Shown: in pieces, positions 18,623 through 28,943 of the stretch
Position numbering within the stretch: position 1 is the first letter of the stretch
Layout of the letters: every line of letters begins with the position of its first letter
Assembly: GCA_040389965.1 (NCBI GenBank)
Contig: JAZJZF010000024.1
Coordinates: 75,689 to 139,688 of the forward strand
Direction of reading: 5' to 3'
DNA: 64,000 nt
Source: UBA4416 sp040389965
GTDB lineage: Bacteria > Bacteroidota > Bacteroidia > B-17B0 > Aurantibacillaceae
Notes under the pieces: generated by a model
What the model was told of the DNA's origin: nothing
Databases searched by the model: none
The model's input: the letters and a program-made list of their open reading frames with translations, nothing else
Program-made: the position numbers and the translations under genes

Positions 18623-19507
18623 TTACTTGTGCGTAAACACATAAATAGTACTTGAAAATTTATCTGAAGTATTTGCTTTTAAATTTGACATTAGCCCTGT
18701 AAGGAACGCCTTGATAAGATTTGTGCTTCCGGTTTTATATTTCTCGCTAAGCATAGAAACGTAGAAGCTGTCGAATTTCATGGGCAGGGTTTCTCTTAAT
18801 AAGAACCCTTTATTCTCTAATAGAGCTTTCATGCTTTTCTTTTCAAAGTGATGGAGGTGACGAGGAACATCGTAAGCCGCCCAATGTTCTTTATAATGTT
18901 GAGCATCGTAAGACACATGATTAGGAACAGCAATAACCAGGATACCATCTTTCATTAAGCGATGTTTAAAAAAGGCAAGGGTTTCATCCATATCTGTAAC
19001 ATGTTCTAATACATGCCAAAGGGTTATTACATTAAACTTTGCATCTGTAATATAGGTCTGGATCTTACTCTTATCAGAAAACAAGTTTGAGTTAGTTTCA
19101 GAAGCGATCTTACGGGCGTTGTCATCCGGCTCCATACCGTAAGTTTCCCAACCTGCCTTTTTACATACCGCCAAAAACATTCCCGTACCGCAACCATAAT
19201 CCAGTATCGTTCCACGTGGAACATACGATTTAACCAGGTGTAATTTCTTTTTAAGTGTACGACTCCTAACCATATGGTAGAGCTTATTTACAATTCCTTT
19301 ATTGGTATTTGTATGTGAGATATATTCTTCCGCTTTATAGTAATCTCCAATAACAGAATCTTCCGGCCGTGGATTAGTAAATTTAAAGCCACAAGCTTTA
19401 CAAGAAACTATATTGAAATTCTCTTTACTTACAGTATGGTCTTTGCAAACCAAAAATGGCTCAAATTGATTTGAGCCACATACCAAACATTTTTCTATAG
19501 TCAGCAT
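18623..19507 (-). CDS. Class I SAM-dependent methyltransferase with N-terminal zinc ribbon
   Basis: The 294-residue protein starts with paired cysteine motifs CLVCG (7-11) and CKACG (36-40), a probable zinc ribbon, followed by a Rossmann methyltransferase fold with the SAM motif ILDYGCGTGMFL and the acidic end of strand 2 (YGMEPDD). The LWHVLEHV segment is motif II of Methyltransf_11/23 proteins. Homologues often act in sugar or surface-polysaccharide pathways; no such gene is nearby. A parS site lies inside the gene and encodes V96-P97-R98-G99-T100. Confidence 0.82.
   Translation of the reverse strand: MLTIEKCLVCGSNQFEPFLVCKDHTVSKENFNIVSCKACGFKFTNPRPEDSVIGDYYKAEEYISHTNTNKGIVNKLYHMVRSRTLKKKLHLVKSYVPRGTILDYGCGTGMFLAVCKKAGWETYGMEPDDNARKIASETNSNLFSDKSKIQTYITDAKFNVITLWHVLEHVTDMDETLAFFKHRLMKDGILVIAVPNHVSYDAQHYKEHWAAYDVPRHLHHFEKKSMKALLENKGFLLRETLPMKFDSFYVSMLSEKYKTGSTNLIKAFLTGLMSNLKANTSDKFSSTIYVFTHK
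19208..19223. other. parS site 3, inside the methyltransferase gene
   Basis: CGTTCCACGTGGAACA holds the perfect palindrome GTTCCACGTGGAAC within coding sequence, in frame as Val-Pro-Arg-Gly-Thr. Confidence 0.82.
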
Positions 19508-19538
19508 CGTTACTTATATTAAATATATATCTTATATA

Positions 19539-19554
19539 TGTTTCACGTGGAACA
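19539..19554. other. parS site 4
   Basis: TGTTTCACGTGGAACA, 15 of 16 matches to the canonical Bacillus-type parS. It lies in the 95-base spacer between the methyltransferase start and the mnmG stop. Confidence 0.88.
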
Positions 19555-19588
19555 AAAACAAATCTCTTTATAATAATATAAAGGGACT

Positions 19589-19604
19589 TGTTCCACGTGG
19601 AACT
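19589..19604. other. parS site 5, overlapping the mnmG stop codon
   Basis: TGTTCCACGTGGAACT carries the perfect 14-bp palindrome; its last bases are the first two of the mnmG stop complement. Confidence 0.86.
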
Positions 19605-21498
19605 ATCTACCTAAATGTACTAAAAGAACTGAAATATCGGCAGGGTTAATTCCCGAAATACGACTAGCCTGGCCAATGGTTTCGGGACGTAGTTTTGTTA
19701 GTTTATCTCTTGCTTCTAAAGACAAACTATTAACTCCTTTGTAATCGAAATCAGCTTTAATTTTATAATTATCTAATTTAGCTACCTTCTCCGCATTTTC
19801 CTTTTCACGTTCTATATAGCCTTCGTACTTCATTAATATTTCTGCTTGCATAATCGTATCTGCATCCAAATCAGAAACAAGATTTTTTATGTCCTTGCAA
19901 TTTGTTGCCAAATCCTTAATGGTAACATCAGGCCTTGACAATACATTAAAGTATCTCACCTTTTGAGTCAATGGTGCAGAATTAATTCCCTCCAGATACT
20001 CATTCGTTTCTTGCGGCTCGGCACTATTATTTTTGAAATACTTAATAAGACTTTCGTAGCTCTTGATTTTAGAATCTACCTTTTGTAATCTTTCGTCACT
20101 TGCTAACCCTATAGAGTGGGAGAGAGGTGTTAAACGAACATCTGCATTATCCTGTCTTAATAGCAAACGGTATTCAGAACGGGAAGTAAACATACGATAG
20201 GGCTCATCAGTACCTTTGGTTACCAAATCATCAATTAAAACTCCAATATATGCTTCGTGTCGTTTTAAGACAAACGGGTCTTTTTCATTGATTTTAAGAT
20301 GAGCGTTTATGCCGGCCATTTGTCCCTGACAAGCTGCTTCTTCATAACCCGTTGTTCCATTAATTTGTCCTGCGAAATATAAATTGTCTACCAGTTTTGT
20401 TTCGAGTGTAAGGCTTAGCTGCGTAGGTGGGAAATAATCGTATTCGATAGCATAACCCGGACGAAACATTTTAGCTTTTTCGAAACCCGGAATTAAACGC
20501 AATGCTTTTTGTTGAACCTCTTCAGGTAAAGAGGTAGAGAATCCATTCACATAAATTTCAACTGTATTCCAACCTTCCGGTTCAACAAATAACTGATGCC
20601 TATCACGTTCAGAAAAGCGTGTGATCTTATCTTCTATGCTTGGGCAGTATCTTGGACCCAAACCTTGAATTCTCCCTGAATACATAGGAGACTTTTCAAA
20701 GCCTGTTTTTAAAATATCGTGCACATCCTGATTAGTATATGTAATATGACAGGGAACTTGTTTTTTAGGAGCTGTACCCTCTTTAGAAATAAAGGGCGAT
20801 GTATTGTCGAGGTAAGAAAACTTATCAATAGCAACATCGCCTTCTTGTTCTTCCATTTTTGAATAATCCAAAGATCTTCCATCAATTCGCGGTGGAGTTC
20901 CTGTTTTCATTCTTCCACTTTCAAAACCTAATTTTACTAATTGTTCTGTAATACCATAAGAAGCAGATTCGCCATTACGGCCACCACCAATTTGTTTTTC
21001 TCCAATATGTATTAGTCCATTGAGAAATGTTCCGTTTGTAAGGACAACCGCTTTAGCTCTAAATTCTAAACCCATTCCCGTAACAACGCCTTCTATACGC
21101 TTACCATCTTTGGAAACCAAAAGGTTTTTACACATGTCCTGCCAGAAATCGACATTGGGTGTTTGTTCTAACATTTCGCGCCAGGTAGATGCAAAAAGCA
21201 TCCTGTCATTTTGGGTACGCGGGCTCCACATAGCAGGGCCCTTGCTTCGATTAAGCATACGGAATTGTATAGCTGATTTATCAGAAACGATTCCGCTGTA
21301 ACCGCCAAGTGCATCAATTTCACGAACAATTTGTCCTTTGGCTATTCCACCCATTGCGGGGTTGCAACTCATTTGAGCAATGGTTTGCATATTCATGGTT
21401 AAAAGTAAAACTTTTGAACCCATGTTTGCCGCTGCCGCTGCTGCCTCGCAACCTGCGTGACCTGCGCCAACAACTATAATATCGTATTCTGTAGACAT
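19603..21498 (-). CDS. mnmG: tRNA uridine-5-carboxymethylaminomethyl modification enzyme MnmG (GidA)
   Basis: MnmG, with MnmE, builds the cmnm5 group on U34 of certain tRNAs using FAD, NADH and methylene-THF in the cytoplasm. The 631-residue protein has the FAD motif GAGHAGCEAA (11-20), the family segments GGIAKGQIVREIDALGG and RTQNDRM, and the C-terminal helical domain ending in RISGINPADISVLLVHL. It is full length with an ATG start. mnmG is an origin-proximal gene in many bacteria, which fits the parS cluster around its 3' end. Confidence 0.97.
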   Translation of the reverse strand: MSTEYDIIVVGAGHAGCEAAAAAANMGSKVLLLTMNMQTIAQMSCNPAMGGIAKGQIVREIDALGGYSGIVSDKSAIQFRMLNRSKGPAMWSPRTQNDRMLFASTWREMLEQTPNVDFWQDMCKNLLVSKDGKRIEGVVTGMGLEFRAKAVVLTNGTFLNGLIHIGEKQIGGGRNGESASYGITEQLVKLGFESGRMKTGTPPRIDGRSLDYSKMEEQEGDVAIDKFSYLDNTSPFISKEGTAPKKQVPCHITYTNQDVHDILKTGFEKSPMYSGRIQGLGPRYCPSIEDKITRFSERDRHQLFVEPEGWNTVEIYVNGFSTSLPEEVQQKALRLIPGFEKAKMFRPGYAIEYDYFPPTQLSLTLETKLVDNLYFAGQINGTTGYEEAACQGQMAGINAHLKINEKDPFVLKRHEAYIGVLIDDLVTKGTDEPYRMFTSRSEYRLLLRQDNADVRLTPLSHSIGLASDERLQKVDSKIKSYESLIKYFKNNSAEPQETNEYLEGINSAPLTQKVRYFNVLSRPDVTIKDLATNCKDIKNLVSDLDADTIMQAEILMKYEGYIEREKENAEKVAKLDNYKIKADFDYKGVNSLSLEARDKLTKLRPETIGQASRISGINPADISVLLVHLGR

Positions 21499-21514
21499 GA
21501 GATTTAGAGACCTA

Positions 21515-21555
21515 AGATTTGAGATTTGAGAAACTAGCTAACGAATCTCAAATCT
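21515..21555. promoter_or_regulatory. 12-bp inverted repeat between the LytTR gene and mnmG
   Basis: Perfect arms AGATTTGAGATT (21515-21526) and AATCTCAAATCT (21544-21555) with a 17-base loop lie just upstream of mnmG. No T run follows on the minus strand, so a classic terminator is unlikely; it may be an mRNA structure or an operator. Confidence 0.4.
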
Positions 21556-21577
21556 AATCATCTAATGTCCGGTACTA

Positions 21578-22339
21578 TTAGATCATATTTAATTTAGCCA
21601 GTAATTCTTCGCGGTATGAACCACCAATAGGAATTACTTTTTTATTTTCTTCAAGCACAACTGTTTGGTTTTCAATTGTTTGTATCTTATCAATACGTGC
21701 TATAAAAGAACGGTGTACACGGATAAAATCTCCGTTATCCAATTTCTTTTCAATGTCTTTCATGGTTGAATGGATTGTGTAGCGGGTGTACTGTGTGTTT
21801 AATACTACATAATCTTTTAATGCTTCTACATAAAAAATATCTTTCAGGTTAACTTTTACCAGGCGGCTATTAGATTTTACAAATAAAATATCTTTAGCGG
21901 CATCATCTTTATTTTCTACCAAAGAGTAAAGGAAATCTCTTTCTTTTTGTACTTCAGTATCTTTTTTATGCTTGTAGATCGCCATTTCGATAGTGGAATG
22001 AAGATCAATTTCTTTGAATGGTTTTAAGATATAACCGTATGGTTCGGTAATTTTTGCTTTTGCCAGTGTACTTTCATCTGCATAATCGGTTAAAAATATT
22101 ACCGGGATATTGTAATCTTTTTTAATGGTTTCAGCCACTTCAATACCGGTCATATTTCCTTTAATCATAATGTCCATTAGCACAATGTTGGGTTCAAGGT
22201 CAACAATGTTTTTAATAGCATCTACACCATTATTACTGATTCCAAGTACATTATAGCCTAATTTTTTTAAACTGTTTTGAATATCTTTCGCAACAATGCT
22301 CTCGTCTTCTACGATGTAAACGTTTATGTTATTTTCCAT
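21578..22339 (-). CDS. LytTR-family response regulator
   Basis: The 253-residue protein has an N-terminal receiver domain with acidic residues E11-D12, phosphoacceptor D56 (LMDIMI) and the conserved Lys in GYILKPF. A C-terminal LytTR DNA-binding domain follows from about residue 150 (ILFVKSNSRLVKV, FIRVHRSFIARI). It lies 9 bases downstream of the multi-PAS kinase gene, its obvious partner. LytTR regulators bind paired direct repeats in target promoters; targets are not evident here. Confidence 0.9.
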   Translation of the reverse strand: MENNINVYIVEDESIVAKDIQNSLKKLGYNVLGISNNGVDAIKNIVDLEPNIVLMDIMIKGNMTGIEVAETIKKDYNIPVIFLTDYADESTLAKAKITEPYGYILKPFKEIDLHSTIEMAIYKHKKDTEVQKERDFLYSLVENKDDAAKDILFVKSNSRLVKVNLKDIFYVEALKDYVVLNTQYTRYTIHSTMKDIEKKLDNGDFIRVHRSFIARIDKIQTIENQTVVLEENKKVIPIGGSYREELLAKLNMI

Positions 22340-22348
22340 ACTTTTTTA

Positions 22349-25300
22349 TTAATTCTTAAATTCTATTATAAACTTAGTTCCCTTATTTCTTTCTAATATT
22401 AAAGTTCCGTTTATTTGTTCAACTAATGTATCAACAAGCTGTAGACCTAGTGTTTCCGTGTATTTAATGTCGATATGTTGCGGTATTCCAACTCCATTAT
22501 CTCCTGCCTCGATTCTCACATTATTATTTTCAACTTTCAAAGTTACGAAGATTATTCCATCTCTATTATCAGGAAACGCATATTTTAATGAATTTGATAT
22601 AATTTCATTGATAATCAGGCCGCAAGGTATTGATGAATCAAGGTTTAGGAACAATTTATCAAGCGTTAAAATAAGTTTAATTTTCTTTGAGTTAATGGAG
22701 TAGGTATGTACCAGGTTTTTGGATAAGGTGGTAATGTATTCCGAAAAATTAACAGATTCGAAATTCTTTGTCTGATAAAGGCTTTCATGGATAAATGCCA
22801 TTGATTTGATCCTGTTTTGGCACTCTTTTAACAAATTTAGGGCATAAGCATCTTTTACGTATGACGATTGAAGATTTAAGATACTTGATATTACCTGCAT
22901 ATTATTCTTTACCCTGTGATGTACTTCTTTGAGCAGTACTTCCTTTTCTTTAAGAGACTGGGTTATACGTTCTTCATTCTTTTTATTTTCTGTAATATCA
23001 AAGCCTATTCCGGAGATTTCGATCACCTTGTTATCGTTATCCTTGATAGGGTAGAGGATCATTTGCCTGATAATTTTGACACCGTTTCTGTTAACTCTTT
23101 CTGAAATAAATTCTATTTGTTTCCCTTTAAAGGCTGCTTCATATTTCTCATCCCAAATATCATGAAACTCGGCACTCTTGCTGGTTCTCATGCTTTTACC
23201 TATTTCAGGATAATAGCCATACAAATCGAAAATAGCTTTTGCATAATTTTGATTAAAGGACGTTAATCTTTTGTCCATGCCAATAGTCCACATAAGCTGA
23301 TCACCGCTTTCGAAGATAGCTTTGAGTTTGGCCGATTGTTCTACAATTTGTTTTTCGAATTGTTTGTTTTCTGTGATATCGTGGGCCAAACAGGCTATTT
23401 CAATGATTTCACCCTGTGAGTTCCGAATAGGATTAAGGTAAATTTCTTTATAATTTAAGTTTCCTTTTTTGTCGTTTTGTTTCCTTTCAAATTTTAAGGA
23501 GTTACCTGCTAAAACCTTGCGGTATAAAGGATACCAGTAGTTTTCGTACTCAGCTTTATGAGTGGGTGGTACAATTTTATCGAGTCGTTTATTTAAAACC
23601 GGATCTACTTTGTGGTTAATTTTAAATGTTTCAATAAAATTATTGTTACATGATGTCAGGTTAAAATCGGTATCGACTGTCCATACCAAATGTGCTGAGC
23701 TTTCAAAAATAGATTCGAGTTTGGCTGCCTGATCCAGAATTTTTTGTTCTACCAGTTTTCTTTCTGTTACATCATGGCCAATAACCGCAATTTCTGTAAT
23801 AATGCCCTTTGTATCTCTTATTGGATGCAGGTATATTTCCCGGTGATGTGTTTTACCGGTATCATCCGTATTCTCGATCTGGAAAAACTCAACAGAGTTA
23901 TCTTTTTTGTCATTAAATACTTTTTCGTATTTATTTATCCATAGACTCAGATTAATATTCTGGTTTTCTTTTGTCTTTACATTCCCTATATAATCGCCAA
24001 CATGGAGGGTATATTCGAAAATCTTTTTGATGTAATCGTAATAGTTTTTGTTGAACGATGTAATTTCGAGGTTACGGTTTACTGACCAGATTAAATGTGA
24101 GGTGTTATTAAAAATAGCCTCATATTTTGTAGTTTGCGTAACGAGCTCGTGTTGAATTTTTTTCCTATAATTAATTTCTTTTATAAGTTCCTTATTCAGG
24201 TCTTCAGCTATTTCGGCCCTGATACGCTCTTTTTCGAGCTTTTTTATATCTGAAATATTGGAAATAATGGTTTGCACACATTTTTTGCCATTATAAACAA
24301 ATGGAACGGTTTTAAGGTCAACATCTATAATGTTATTTTTTGTGGTACGGATCTTATAAAAATACTCATCCAATTCTTCGCCTTTAATGGCGCGCGCCAT
24401 CCTGCCTAAAGCAATTTCTTTTTGTTCTTCCGAATAAAAAAGATCAAATAATTGTCTACCAACCAGTTGATTGATATCATCTCCTTCTAAAATATCCAAA
24501 GCTGTTTTATTGCAATATAAACAGATGCCCTGGTCGTGTATGATAATGCCTATAGGAGAGGCTTCGAGCAGGTTTTGATAATTGTTCCATTTTTGTTCCA
24601 ATTCATGCCTGTAATTTTTCTCGACGGTTATGTCTCGGCTTATTCCCAGTATAAACTTTATTTTACCCTTATCATCAAATATAGGGGAGTAGTTATCCTC
24701 TAACCATATCAGTTTTCCTGATTTTGTTTTATACTGAAATATCCCGGTTGTAAATTTGAGTGTATTATCTTTTTGCCTTTTTGCGATGTCTTTTTCAAAT
24801 GAACGGTAATCTTTATCGTTTGGTACCATTGATTGTGCGAGGAATGAGTTTTTATAAAACTCATTGGCACTGTAACTCAGGATTTTTTTAATAGACGGGC
24901 TTACATACAAGTATTTTGGCTCGGGATGGTAGGTAAAAAAATAAATGATGTCATTGGCGTTATCAGCGATCAGTTTAAATTTTTCTTCTGTTTCTTTCCT
25001 TAGAAGTTCTTCCTGTTTTTCTTTTGTAACATCGCGGCTTATGCCTATTAATGTTATGATATTGCCTTGTTTATCTTTTAAATGCGAATAGCGGGTTTCG
25101 AGCCAGGCAATTCCTCCATCTTTTTTAACATACCTGAAAACAGATTTATCGAGTGTTTTACGGATGTTTCTTTTTTCAACAATTACCTGATTAGACTCTC
25201 TGATAATATTTTTGTCATCGTTCAGAATAATTTTGTTTCCAAACAGGGGATCGTTATAAAAATCGCCGGGAGTATAACCCAATATTTTTCTTACTGAATT

Positions 25301-26240
25301 GCTTACATAGGTATATCTGCCGGTTGGTTTAAAATCGTACAGATAGATAATATCGGAGGCATTTTGCGATAAGTGCCTGAATGTTTTTTCGTTTTGCTTT
25401 AGGTATTGTTCTTTTAAAACATCTGCCGTTACATCTCGGGTAATTCCTAAATTACCAACATGGTTATTATCATTATCGAATTGTGGAATGATTCGCTCCT
25501 GTAACCATTGATATTCGGCAGTTTTAAAGTTTTTAAATCTGTAAGCAAAGGTTTGGGGCTTTTTTTCTTTTCTTAGTTTCTCCCTGCTTTTTACAACAAT
25601 TTCTACATCGTCGGGGTGAATGTGTTTTAAAATGTTCTTTTTTCCGCTGATATAATTTTTGCTATAAATTTCGGGTTTAACTCCCAGTGTATCGTTTACT
25701 TTATCGGATACAAATCTTAGTTCCTGTTCNNNNNNNNNNATCAACATAATACACTACTTCATCTATTCCTCTTAAAATAACCTGTAGGTTATTTTCTACT
25801 TCAATAAGCTGATCCTGAGAATTAATACGTGCCGATATATCTGTAATAACAGTTTGTATAACGGTTTTACCATTCAGTGTAATTGTATTTGATTTGAACT
25901 CAACATCCGTTATTTCGCCGGCAATGTTTTTAATTTTTAATTCTAATGAATCGGGTTCCTGGCCGGCAAGTATACTTTTGTTGGCTGACTTTACAAGCTT
26001 ATGGTATTGGGTTGGTATAAAATCGAGGACTGAATGTCCGCTCATTGTTTTTTCCTGCGTCTTAGTTATTTTAAGCAGTTTAATGGCTTTTTTGTTTAAA
26101 AAAAGCAGTCGTGTTGACGAATAAATAATAACCGCAACCGGAAGGTTTTGCAAAACAGAAAAGAGCGAGTTATCATTTATGTCATTAAATGAAGTTGTAT
26201 CTGTAAAGGAATTTTTATTATTCTTTGTCTTCCTTTTCAT
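22349..26240 (-). CDS. Multi-PAS sensor histidine kinase, HisKA_2 type (interrupted by an N gap)
   Basis: Removing the ten Ns at 25730-25739 joins VVYYVD to EQELRFVSDKV in frame and gives one protein of about 1293 residues. I count eight PAS/PAC units, each closing with a DIT/DVT-type motif (ITDIS, ITRDVT, ISRDVT, ISRDIT, ISNIS, GHDVT, AHDIT, GFDIT). The C-terminus has the HisKA_2 phosphoacceptor motif LLKEVHHRVKNNMQ and a HATPase domain (EIISNSLKYAF, GDNGVG). No membrane segment is visible, so it probably senses cytoplasmic signals. The start overlaps the YwqK-repeat gene by 23 bases, and the LytTR regulator follows. Confidence 0.9.
25730..25739. other. Assembly gap (10 N) inside the PAS kinase
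   Basis: Ten Ns between codons for YYVD and EQELRF. Deleting them restores one continuous frame. Confidence 0.9.
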
Positions 26241-27912
26241 TTTGTTTTTGTTCTTTATCCAGAATCGTTTTATCAGGTTTTTTTGAAGTAATGGACGAGT
26301 AATCTCTTATACTCTCTTCGTAGGTCGGCGTGACCTTTGTACCCTGAAATTTGGTTTCTATATCGTTTTCGTAAAAAATAGTAAGGTAATTATAACCGGC
26401 TTCATCATAAAACCTCCAGTCGTTTTGTTTCATCCCACCTGCGTAGGTTCCCTGTACCATTTTACGGCCATTAGGGTAATACCAGGTGTGTACACCATCT
26501 TCGTCGCCATTTAAGAATTTACCTTCGTACCTGAGTTTCTCTTTAGGCATGTAATAGCGTTTCCAGAGGCTATCGGGTTTATCGTCTACGTATTTTCCTA
26601 TTTCTTTGTATTCGGGTGTTTCGTATACCCAAATGCCTTCCTGCATATCATCGACATATTCGCCTTTTGTGAGTACTTTACCATCTTCGGTATACTCTGT
26701 CATGGTTCCGTCGCGTAAGTTGTTTACATAGGTTTCTTCGCGCATTAAAGCACCATTTTCGAAATACCATTTCCATTCTCCCTGTGCTCTTCCTTTTTTA
26801 TCGTACTTTCCTTTTTGCTCAATTTGTCCGTTTGGATAGTAAAAGGTCCATTCGCCTATACGTTTATCATTTGAATAGAGCCCTTTTCCTTTGAATTCGC
26901 CAGTATTGTGGTATTCATACCATATTCCAACGCGGTTTCTGAGACTATCTACAGCTCCGTAATCTGTTTTAATACCTTCGTTATACACAATGGCAGAATC
27001 GGGTACGGCTCTGTTTCTGCAAACCTGCACTTTAATCATCACATCACTGGTATCGTCGCGGGCAACCGGTAACGAGTCGCACATGTATTTTAATTTATAA
27101 TGGTAATGGGTTCCCACAGGCATTCCGTTAATATACCCTCCTTCATATTTTAAGGTACCATCTTCATAATAATCTTTATACACATCTAGTTTTGCCAGTT
27201 CAGGCGCATTTTTTATTTGTTTACCATTATTAAATTTTTCGGTGTTGGTTAAATTCCCTTTTTTATCATATGATTTGGTATAGCCATCTACTAAATCATC
27301 TTTATATTTTTTTTCATCCTTTAAGACGCCATTTTCATAATAGGTTTTCCAAACGCCTTGTTTTTTTCCATTTTCATCAACTCTATTGATGCGTTCTACA
27401 TTTGCTAAAATTCCTCCCTGGTATTTAATGATGGATATAATTGTTGAATCTTCGGCATATTCATAGGCAATACCATCAGGTCGACCTTTTACGTAAGGCG
27501 TCATTTGCTTGGTTTTACCTGAAGGGTAGTAAGCAAAAGCCAAACCTTGTTTAATATCATTTACAAAGGGTTCTTTGCTTGTTACTCTTTGGTTGGTATC
27601 ATAGTTAACGGTGTAACCATTCTTTTTTCCTTCGGCATAGGCAACTGATTTGGTAATTTTTCCTTTTTCGGAATAGAATTTCCAAACACTATCAAGCACA
27701 AAATTCTTACGATTACCTTCTATTTTTACTTTACCATTTTTATAATAGTTTTTCCAATAGCCATCGGGTTTTCCATCACGCATGGTTCCTTCTGATGATT
27801 TGGCGCCATTATCGTAATAAAACACATTATAACCATTTTGATTGGCAGTTTGACCCTTTGAAATTAAAAAGCAAAAATTAAAAACTAACAGTATGAATAA
27901 GATCCTTTGCAA
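26218..27912 (-). CDS. YwqK/MORN-like repeat protein, exported
   Basis: The 564-residue protein has a signal peptide (FLISKGQ end) and at least twelve repeats of the W-Y-NG pattern (for example GYWKNYYKNGKVKIEG, GEWTFYYPNGQIEQKG) typical of YwqK and MORN-related beta-hairpin repeats. It ends in a Lys/Glu-rich tail (KEQKQNEKEDKE). Databases label YwqK an antitoxin, but no toxin gene is present and the protein is exported, so that label should not be carried over. It precedes and overlaps the PAS kinase gene, suggesting a sensory or scaffold role in the same operon. Confidence 0.8.
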   Translation of the reverse strand: MQRILFILLVFNFCFLISKGQTANQNGYNVFYYDNGAKSSEGTMRDGKPDGYWKNYYKNGKVKIEGNRKNFVLDSVWKFYSEKGKITKSVAYAEGKKNGYTVNYDTNQRVTSKEPFVNDIKQGLAFAYYPSGKTKQMTPYVKGRPDGIAYEYAEDSTIISIIKYQGGILANVERINRVDENGKKQGVWKTYYENGVLKDEKKYKDDLVDGYTKSYDKKGNLTNTEKFNNGKQIKNAPELAKLDVYKDYYEDGTLKYEGGYINGMPVGTHYHYKLKYMCDSLPVARDDTSDVMIKVQVCRNRAVPDSAIVYNEGIKTDYGAVDSLRNRVGIWYEYHNTGEFKGKGLYSNDKRIGEWTFYYPNGQIEQKGKYDKKGRAQGEWKWYFENGALMREETYVNNLRDGTMTEYTEDGKVLTKGEYVDDMQEGIWVYETPEYKEIGKYVDDKPDSLWKRYYMPKEKLRYEGKFLNGDEDGVHTWYYPNGRKMVQGTYAGGMKQNDWRFYDEAGYNYLTIFYENDIETKFQGTKVTPTYEESIRDYSSITSKKPDKTILDKEQKQNEKEDKE

Positions 27913-27965
27913 AGCCTGATATTTAAATAATTATAAATTTATGATTAATAAATTAAAAATAGCTA

Positions 27966-28943
27966 CTATAATCCGAATTTGGCAGACAACTCCAGCATTC
28001 TGTTAATGGGTTTTTTAGCTTTTTCAATGAGTTCATCACTCATTAACAATTCGGGTTGCTCGTATTTTAAGGTATTATAAATTTTTTCGAGTGTGTTTAA
28101 TTTCATGTAAGGACAATCGTTGCAGGCACAGCTATTGTTTGGCGGTGCAGGAATGAATGTTTTTGCAGGACTCGATTTTTGCATTTGATGAATGATACCT
28201 GCTTCGGTTAATACAATAAACTCCTGTGCCTCTGATTTTTTACTATAATTCAATAAAGCGGTTGTACTTCCAATAAAATCAGCATATTCCAAAATAGGCG
28301 CTTCACACTCAGGATGCGCTAAAACCAAAGCTTTTGGGTGCTGAGCTTTTAACTTAACAAGTTTTTCCAAGCTAAAGATCTCATGTACCATACAACTTCC
28401 ATTCCATAACACCATATTACGGCCGGTTACTTTATTGATGTATGCTCCAAGGTTTTTATCGGGAGCAAATATGATCTTTTGATCTTTTGGGAAGGATTCC
28501 ACAATTTGAACCGCATTTGTAGACGTTACAATGACATCTGAGAGTGCTTTGATATCAGCTGTACAGTTGACATAGGTTAACACCACATGATCAGGGTGTG
28601 CGTCTTTAAATGCCTTAAATTCGTTTGGCGGACAAGAATCGGCCAAAGAGCAGCCTGCTTTAAGATCCGGAATCAATACTTTGGTTTTGGGATTAAGTAT
28701 TTTAGCGGTTTCTGCCATAAAATGTACTCCGGCAAATAAAATAATGTCGGCAGTTGATTTTTCTGCCTGTTGAGCGAGTCCTAAACTGTCTCCAATATAA
28801 TCTGCAATATCCTGAATGTCAGCATCTTGATAGTAGTGAGCAAGGATGATAGCATTCTTTTCTTTCTTAAGATGCGAAATCTCTTTGAACAAATCAAGAG
28901 CCGGATCAATTTTTTTTTCGATGTATCCTTTTTCTAAATTCAT
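27966..28943 (-). CDS. nadA: Quinolinate synthase NadA
   Basis: NadA condenses iminoaspartate with dihydroxyacetone phosphate to quinolinate, the de novo NAD precursor, using an oxygen-sensitive [4Fe-4S] cluster. The 325-residue protein carries cluster-type cysteines at C98 (AGCSLADSC), C184 (NGSCMVHE) and the C272/C274/C277 group, spaced as in other NadA proteins, and the HYYQ motif at residues 36-39. Full length with an ATG start. The usual partners nadB and nadC are absent from the window. It appears to be the first gene of the leftward nadA-YwqK-kinase-regulator run. Confidence 0.96.
   Translation of the reverse strand: MNLEKGYIEKKIDPALDLFKEISHLKKEKNAIILAHYYQDADIQDIADYIGDSLGLAQQAEKSTADIILFAGVHFMAETAKILNPKTKVLIPDLKAGCSLADSCPPNEFKAFKDAHPDHVVLTYVNCTADIKALSDVIVTSTNAVQIVESFPKDQKIIFAPDKNLGAYINKVTGRNMVLWNGSCMVHEIFSLEKLVKLKAQHPKALVLAHPECEAPILEYADFIGSTTALLNYSKKSEAQEFIVLTEAGIIHQMQKSSPAKTFIPAPPNNSCACNDCPYMKLNTLEKIYNTLKYEQPELLMSDELIEKAKKPINRMLELSAKFGL

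Noticed and set aside
26218..27912. YwqK repeats as an antitoxin of a toxin-antitoxin system
   Set aside because: No toxin gene beside it, the protein is exported, and the repeat family name alone is not evidence.
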